Made by a program: the position numbers and the translations under genes. 64,000 nt of DNA from Micropterus salmoides (Eukaryota > Chordata > Actinopteri > Centrarchiformes > Centrarchidae), in contig NW_024040040.1 in assembly GCF_014851395.1 (NCBI RefSeq), forward strand, positions 10,540,711-10,604,710, in the 5' to 3' direction. This document shows positions 57,641-64,000 of this stretch, in pieces. The notes below the pieces were generated by a model. That model was not told where the DNA came from and ran no database searches. It was given only the letters and a program-made list of their open reading frames with translations. Within the stretch, counting starts at the first letter, position 1, and each line of letters opens with the position of its first letter.

Positions 57641-58329
57641 CAGATTGCATGACATTGGATGACAAAAAACTCCTAAAAGTCATTATCAGATTTGAAACCT
57701 GACAGATGAGAGATGATAATTAAGCAAAAGCAAATCCAAATGAATCGGCTGTTAAAATGTGTATACTCCAGGCAGAAGAAATGTGTTATCTCTAAGTGAC
57801 TACATCTCAAGTTAGAGCCCCAACACTGGACTTCTTTGCAATCACTTGTGAGGGCCCTAGTCTTTGTGGCAGCATCTGTGTTGGCCTGCCTCTGCTTCCC
57901 TCTTTCCAGATTAACCCCGGATTGTCTGTCCCCTCCCACCTCATTGATAGATTGCTGTCGACTGCTTGGAGCCTTCATGACTGATTCCAAAATGACTGTC
58001 TCTCTCTCTCCCTCCTGGAAGGCTAGTGCCTTTCATGCACCCACTTTGTTTTTGTTTAGATTATTGGTTCACGTTGCAAATAGTTTAGGTTAGCACATAC
58101 AGTGTCATAGCAAATAACTCCATCCTTCAATTACTGACTTTACACCTCCTAGATTATGTTGAGTTATCTGTAATAAATTATTCATCTACTGAAGCTGTTA
58201 CGGTGTGGCTCTCCCTTCTTTGTTGTGCTCCTGAGTGAGCCCGGTATAACATTTAATAGTAAACAATGAGTCTGCAATCATATCCTAAATCCACAAAACA
58301 CATATCTGCTACATGATGCAAATTTAAAA

Positions 58330-58530
58330 GAGTTTACAGCTGTGCTAAGGGCTCTATGGGGCTAGACTTGGGCACAGAGGTGCTTTGAGGTAAATGCCAA
58401 TGGCAGTATGCTAACATATTCACAATGGCAATGCTAACATGCTGACATTCAGAACGTTAGCAGATTTTTGCCATGTTCGCCATCTTTGTAATGTGTTAGC
58501 ATGCTAACTAGCTAATTAGCATTAAAGCAA
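58330..58530. repeat. percomorph repeat, other end of the GGTCGGTC family, opposite orientation
   Basis: Contains GGTGCTTTGAGGTAAATGCC and repeated GCTAACATGC units, then TTAGCATGCTAACTAGCTAA. From memory this is the reverse-oriented end of the family seen at 56780-57130. Confidence 0.6.
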
Positions 58531-58534
58531 TATT

Positions 58535-60195
58535 ATGTTGTATTATTATCTTAAAATAACAGCTTCAGAATGATATTGATGATACACTGACTTGTGAATG
58601 GACCGGGAAAGCTTGCTGAAATCCAAGGCAGAATTTCTATTCACAAGAACAGCGTAATGCTTTACGGCACACTGTAAAAACATAAAAGGCTGCAAGACAG
58701 ATGCCAAGTGAAGGACTGTATAAATTAAAAAATGTAGCTAACGGTAAAGTTTTGCACTGGAGAATCGCCAAAGGAACATGAACTGCAATCTTTATTACAC
58801 TAAAATAAAGTGAACTTCATACCAGCACCACATGAGGCTGTTGGCTTGATATAAACATAAAGACAAAAAAGATCTTTGGAAATAAGTTAAAATATATATG
58901 CATGATGTGGATACTTGACCCATTTTAAAGGCTCTAAAATCTCTGTCTGTCATGACAAGCTGAGGAAGGAGGCTGTACATAAAAATGACAATATAAATGG
59001 GTGAGAGAAAGAGGGGATGAGGAGAAGACAGCAGGGAAGGAGAGGTGGATAATGGTTGACGGGATAAGGGAAGGAGTGTGTGTGTGATTGATCTCTTTTA
59101 GCCTCTCATTATGGCCTGACCCCGAGAATAAGACAGATGTATTCCTGACAGCTATGCCATTTTCCTGCCTGCCTGCAAATCAGCTGTGTGCATGTGTGTC
59201 AGTGCTTGTATTTCTGACTATTATATGTCCTCACAAAGATAGAAATGTAATTGCCTAATGCACTTTTCAGACTACATGATATCTGCCCGATAAAAGCCCA
59301 ACTCGACAGACGTAAGGCGTGGAGAACAAAATGGGAGTAAAGAGCAACAATTGATCGCTTTATACCATGTAGTGTATCATAGCAGATGAGAACTGATGCC
59401 GCTTCCGCCTCATAACATCCCAACAGAAAGCGTGGCAAACTATTTTTGCATCCTTTTAGTATGGAAAGTTCATTGATGCTGACCAATATGAGCACAGAGC
59501 AACTGTAAACATGGTGAAGCAAAAGAGGGATTATGTTGCTGCTGCTGCGACATGGAGCTGTGAAACAGTGGAAAGGTCACAGTCGTTTTTTCTTTCTTTT
59601 TTAGGCTTTAGGCTAACACAAGTATTATTGTTTGTTGATATTTTTTCCCGGAAGCACTCCTTCCTGGTGATGTCATGCACATCATGAAAGATGGCAAGCT
59701 CTGGTTGGTCTATGTGTCATGTCTCTAGGCCATGGCACAAATTTATGACAGAGAAAAATATTGTGGAATCTGAACCCAGCATAGATCAAAAATATTTAAG
59801 ATTACATTTTGTGGAAGATAGAAAAAATAGTTAAAATTAGGGTTGATTTAGGGTTTGATTTGACGTTTTAAGAATAAAATTAGTCTCAGGTTTAAGTTTG
59901 GTAAGTGGAGGTGCTAGGGACTGACTCCTGCAAACATTTTTGCATGTCATGCCCATGGTTCAAATTATGGGGGTCTGACCCCCCTAGTTAAGGTTTGGAC
60001 CCCCCCAAAAGAAGTAAAAACAACAGTTCAGGGGGGTCTTTCTTGCCTGTAATTGTAAATATCACAATATATTTCCCGTACTCATGCCTTATATTCAAGA
60101 ATCTTGAAATACAATTTCAGACAACCCTAAAATGGACAGTGCAATTTTCCAACATTGACGTTAGTTGAACATCTTGTCCGTCCACATCACTGGCA
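58535..60195. other. non-coding, nothing recognised
   Basis: Intergenic DNA; a 107-residue minus-strand ORF (59199-59522) has no domain. Confidence 0.65.
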
Positions 60196-60199
60196 GAGG

Positions 60200-60930
60200 C
60201 GGCTGCTCCAGTCCAGTCCACTAGTGGTATTGCCGATACCGACAACTATACCAATACTTTTTACATATTTTATTTCTAGTTTAATGTGACCTCCCCCCTC
60301 CCGTTTCTGTATTTATGAGAGAAATAAGGAGTAGGCTGTAGCCTTACCAATTCAAAATAATAGCTGCATAATGACAAGACATCAAACTACTGTCATATTC
60401 TTTAATTATAATCAAAATATCCTGCTCAGAACTGCCGCTTCATAACATCATCCTATTATTGTGATAGACTTAATCTCAGATGTTTAGCGAAGTTTGCGGT
60501 GTTGCCAAAGTATTTCACTGTCTTTGCACACACATCGCACAGAGCAACATTATTACCTTCACAGCTAAAACACAGCCAGACGTGAGTGTTTTTTTTTTTT
60601 AACCTTTATTATGGATATCTATGGTTTTTACAGTCAATCAGAGTCAGTATTCCTAATCGCGGGAAATGTAAAGGGCTGCAGCGGCTCACTTCAAAGAAGC
60701 TCCGTCACAGAGCCATAGCGCAAGCATGCTTTGACAGGCGGAAGGAAAAGTAGTTCCTATCAATGTAGTTTAATTAGACCATCCTGATGACAGTACTTAT
60801 GATAAAACACACACTCACTCCAAATGGCTGAGTTTAGATATCGATCCTTTTATATGAGTATCGATCCTAGAAGCAGGAAACGTTGGTATCAGAAATATCG
60901 ATACTTTAGGATCGATCCGCACATCACTAC
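60200..60930. repeat. probable diverged teleost repeat with ATCGATCC motifs
   Basis: The right side (60838-60930) has clustered ATCGATCC motifs: GATATCGATCCTTTTATATG, GAGTATCGATCC and ACTTTAGGATCGATCCGCAC. The left side has CCGATACCGACAACTATACC. Possibly the two ends of one element; the middle is unrecognised. Confidence 0.4.
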
Positions 60931-60934
60931 AGTC

Positions 60935-61540
60935 AACCACACGCTGGTGGAGACGCTGCAAGTGAATGTCAGTAGTTAGCCGTCTAGCTGCTTTAATACA
61001 CTTAACTTTCCTACCTTCAGAGTTTCATAATTAGCATTTAGTTTACTTAAAATGAACTATCTGATGTTAGCTAGACGAGAGCCCACCCTGTCATTTCATC
61101 ACTATGTACAAATGTTATGTAATTGTCAGCTAACACATGGTGCTTAGGCAGTGAACAGTGAAATTGGGGATTAGTTATTGTAGAGATACATTTTTACATC
61201 AATATAGTGTTTATTATTTCATATGAAGTATTTTGTGAGTCCTTTCACAATAAACATATTTGTTTTAAATCTGGAATTCCCAAAAATTCCCATTTCCCCA
61301 ACAACAGTGTCTGACTACTGCTTTATTGGACGCAGATTACATAATTCACAGTCAACATGAGCAAGAGGAAACTTGAAACTTGAAACTTGACGAGGATGAT
61401 AAGAATTAGGAATTAGAGATGATAGTGCACACTGTATTTTATGAAAGTGTCTTTGGTTGCCAGTGGCCTACATCTGCCAGGCTATCATTGGAATGATATT
61501 GTGAAATCTGACCGCGTCATATGGCATTTAAAAGTAAGAT
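60935..61540. other. non-coding, nothing recognised
   Basis: Intergenic DNA with three tandem copies of an 8-bp GAAACTTG unit at 61366-61389. Confidence 0.6.
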
Positions 61541-61544
61541 TTAA

Positions 61545-61915
61545 AAGAATTGTTTTACGTTTTGGGAAATGCTTTTCTGCAGAGAGTAACACGAGAAGAC
61601 CAATCTCATGTATGTATGCTAATTATGAAGCTAGCGTCAACAGACGGTTAGCTTAGTTAAGCATAAAGCAGGAAGAAACAGCTAGTTTTGGTTGTTTTCT
61701 GTTTGTGTTTGGATTAAACAAAATGTTTATTCGTGAGCTTAGAAGTTTTGGCTGACTGTTAAAACTTTAGAAAGAGCCAGGCTAGCTGTTTGTCCCTGGA
61801 AGTTTTTATGCTAAGCAAAGTTAACCATAGTGGTTCTAGCTTCATATAGTGTACAGATAAGAGAGTTGTAACAATCTTCTCATCTAACATTTAGCAAGAA
61901 AGAGAATAATGGTAT
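61545..61915. mobile_element. MITE-like percomorph repeat with about 130-bp inverted ends
   Basis: The left half (GAAGACCAATCTCATGTATG ... TTATGAAGCTAGCGTCAACA ... GGTTAGCTTAG) is complementary to the right half (TGCTAAGC ... GGTTCTAGCTTCATATAGTGTACAGATAAG ... ATCTTCTCATCTAAC ... TTGC). I recognise the GAAGCTAG...GGTTAGCTTAG pattern as an interspersed repeat common in percomorph genomes, from memory. No coding capacity. Confidence 0.65.
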
Positions 61916-62279
61916 TCCTTTATAATTAGAGGGTTTGGAAAAGGTTTGTCCTTCTGCAATTTTTCAGCAAATTTATACAGTAAGTTTTCATAGAGGTGTA
62001 TTACAGATACCAATAAAAGATTCAATTTCAGATACAATTACAACACTAAGTTTGAAATTAGACAGTGGTTGTAGTGTTGCAGTGGTAACCTCATGAGTGT
62101 GATACTTCAGATTAGTAGTCTTCAGAAATTTCAAACGGTACAATCCCAAGTAACTGAGTTCAGGTCCTTAATATCACTTACAGAGAAGATTCCTTACCCT
62201 GCTTCAGGGTGAAAATGTATAAAGAATTAATTGTCATTATGGAATGTGATGCTCCTCTCTGTCTCATTTTGGCCCAGAC

Positions 62280-62620
62280 GTCAGAGCTTCAGCTAATGAT
62301 TATTTTCATTATCAATGATTCTGCTGGTTATTTTCTTGATAAGTTTCTCTGTTGGTTGGTCTAAAAAATATCAGGAAATAAGAAAAATGAACAAATTCCC
62401 ATTACAATTTCAAAATAATTTATTAAAATTTCTTGTTTTTTCCAACCAACACTGAAAAATCCAAATGTATTTAGTTTATTATCATATTATCAGGACAAAG
62501 ACACAAGCAAATATCCACATTTGAGGACAAAAACAAGCAAAGAGATGTTTTGCATTTTGTTTTGCATAAAAAATTACTTCAACGATCGATTGCTTATTAA
62601 AATTGTTGCATTCCTAGCGT
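62280..62620. repeat. percomorph repeat (TGATTATTTTCTTGAT / GTTGGTCTAAAAAATATCAG family)
   Basis: Contains CAGCTAATGATTATTTTCAT, TTGGTCTAAAAAATATCAGG, TTCTTGTTTTTTCCAACCAA and CGATCGATTGCTTATTAAAA, matching a widely dispersed percomorph repeat in order. Confidence 0.6.
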
Positions 62621-62624
62621 AGCT

Positions 62625-63415
62625 CTTCGAGTGATGTTAAAATGATTCAAAGAGCAGCTTCAATGAAAATCACCGACTGCCAGTGCAGCCTTTAAGGTTT
62701 TTGTCCTTTCAAGAGTTTCAGCAACAACAATGAGCTGTGGCACTATAGATATCCAAGAGTGACAATCCAGTGCATTTTTATGACTCTCAAGACAGTGATA
62801 CAATCTCTGGAAATCCCACATGCAAGTGGTGCAGGTGACTGTCAATGAAAAGAGGTAAAGAACAAAAAGTACATAAGGCCACTGACATGCATGCACGAGA
62901 ATGGATAAACACGTGTATCACAATGTTGTGTGCAGCATTTGACAAAGGAAATGTTCATGGACCTGGAAAGTTATTGTCTTTGCAAAAGCACCCACAGCAT
63001 TATATTATTTGCCAAATAAGCTTAACCCGTTTAAACCTCCAGGGAGTGCATTTGTTTTCTTCATTTGTCTTTTTTGTATTATTTTATTTACTTCTATGAG
63101 AAAAAAACATGCCCAGTCTTCTTTTTTATCCCCTCACTGTTTCCCTCTCTTCTCTCCGTTTCACTTCTATTTCCCTCGTTTGGCCGATTAAACCACAAAA
63201 GATATGTCATTTTCAAATTGCAGACTGACAGATGAAGTGAGTCAGCGTTTGGCTGAATCATTATCCAGCATATGAATCGTAATACTGAGCTTCCACTGAG
63301 GGAAAATATGTACGCGTCTCAATGTCAGTTTTTGCGTTTGCTTATTGTTAACGTTCACTTTGGAGACCTTTGGGACATATAGACGGCTGGCCTTGCTGTC
63401 TGGACCTGTTAAAAA
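62625..63415. other. non-coding, nothing recognised
   Basis: Intergenic DNA with T/C-rich patches at 63050-63180. Confidence 0.65.
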
Positions 63416-63419
63416 GAAA

Positions 63420-63710
63420 CAAATCTGCAGTATGCAGTACCTCCAGAAATCCAGAGATCCTTAACTTAAGTAAAAATAATATTACCACAATTAAAAAAAA
63501 ATACTCATTGAAAACCTCAAAACAAAACATTCAAAACTTAAGTAAAATAAAAAATGTTATCAGCTAAATATGCTAAAAGAATCCAAAGTAGAAATATTCA
63601 TTGTGCAGAATGGCCTCCTGTTAGTTAATTCTAACCACTTTAGAAACGGCTTTTTGGTCTGTAACATCAAATCATATTATATGAACTGATCAGAAGTTTT
63701 GGCAGATTAT
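63420..63710. repeat. second, more diverged copy of the GTAGCTGGTCGAGG-type repeat
   Basis: Shares the AGTACCTCC, ACTTAAGTAAAA, GTAGAAATATTCATTGTGCA and GAATGGCC pieces, in the same orientation as 42890-43260. The left side is rich in A. Confidence 0.45.
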
Positions 63711-63719
63711 GCAACCGGA

Positions 63720-63940
63720 CAGAGACTGAACAGAACAAGCAAACATTTAAACACCAGGTAACGGGCAGGGTGGGATCAAGACCAGGTGGAGCACGTGAGG
63801 AGATCAGACAGAACACAGACACAGGCAACCCCCACATATGAAAACTAAACAGAAAAGGAAACAGGCAGACTGAACACAATTCAAGAAAAAATCAGGACTT
63901 AAAACCAGGACTGAAACACAGAACAGACCAAGCAGACCTT
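63720..63940. repeat. purine-rich, ACAG-rich stretch, probable old transposon interior
   Basis: A long strand-asymmetric run of ACAGA, AAACAGG and CCAGG pieces such as often found inside fish DNA transposons. No ends identified. Confidence 0.3.
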
Positions 63941-64000
63941 TCTTTTGTTTTTCAGTGAGGATACTCCTCACTCTAAAGCTATGTGGCTTGTGAGCACACC

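Noticed and set aside
1..64000. CRISPR array, operon structure, phage or other prokaryotic system
   Set aside because: The sequence is vertebrate: spliced homeobox gene, vertebrate repeats and microsatellites; no direct-repeat-spacer pattern.

Overview
This window looks like nuclear DNA of a ray-finned fish, most likely a percomorph teleost. It is AT-rich, with many dinucleotide microsatellites, a Tc1-like transposon, several MITE-like elements, decayed LINE fragments and many interspersed repeats of a kind I recall from percomorph genomes (recollection, not a database result). There is no bacterial gene organisation, no CRISPR array and no RNA gene that I can support.

The only protein-coding gene I can defend is a two-exon engrailed homeobox gene on the minus strand. 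Exon 1 CDS is 50471 down to 49967 and exon 2 CDS is 46927 down to 46608, separated by a 3039-bp GT-AG intron at the conserved engrailed position between EH2 and EH3. The joined frame encodes 274 residues with EH1 to EH5 intact. The EH1 context (HRTTNFFIDNILRPDFG), the EH5 (KNGLALQLMAQGLYNHSTTTVQ) and homeodomain residues make it engrailed-1 rather than engrailed-2. I cannot firmly separate the teleost duplicates en1a and en1b. A GC- and CpG-rich promoter region lies at about 50472-51060, with three CACGTG E-boxes, a CCAAT box and an alternating CG tract.

The layout is about 46 kb of non-coding DNA downstream of en1 (1-46600), the gene (46.6-50.5 kb), and about 13 kb of non-coding DNA upstream (51-64 kb). 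This fits the known pattern of a developmental regulator in a gene desert. Within it are blocks that look selectively constrained: balanced composition, few repeats, dense homeodomain (TAAT), POU/SOX and TCF-like sites. The best are at 51840-52400, 56400-56760, 43430-43830, 44510-44800, 28700-29130, 14590-14960 and 37260-37600. I propose these as candidate cis-regulatory elements of en1; that is inference from composition and motifs, because no alignment could be run.

Between these blocks lie transposable elements: an almost complete 1566-bp Tc1-like element with a dead transposase (6996-8561), a 547-bp MITE with terminal inverted repeats and a 7-bp target duplication (16038-16584), a diverged relative of it near 30880-31540, a short hAT-like element (54179-54412), several copies of percomorph repeats, and two LINE reverse-transcriptase scraps. 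I found no clear evidence of an undescribed gene system. The most interesting non-obvious items are the candidate regulatory blocks, the E-box promoter cluster and a perfect palindromic hormone-response-type element inside a repeat.
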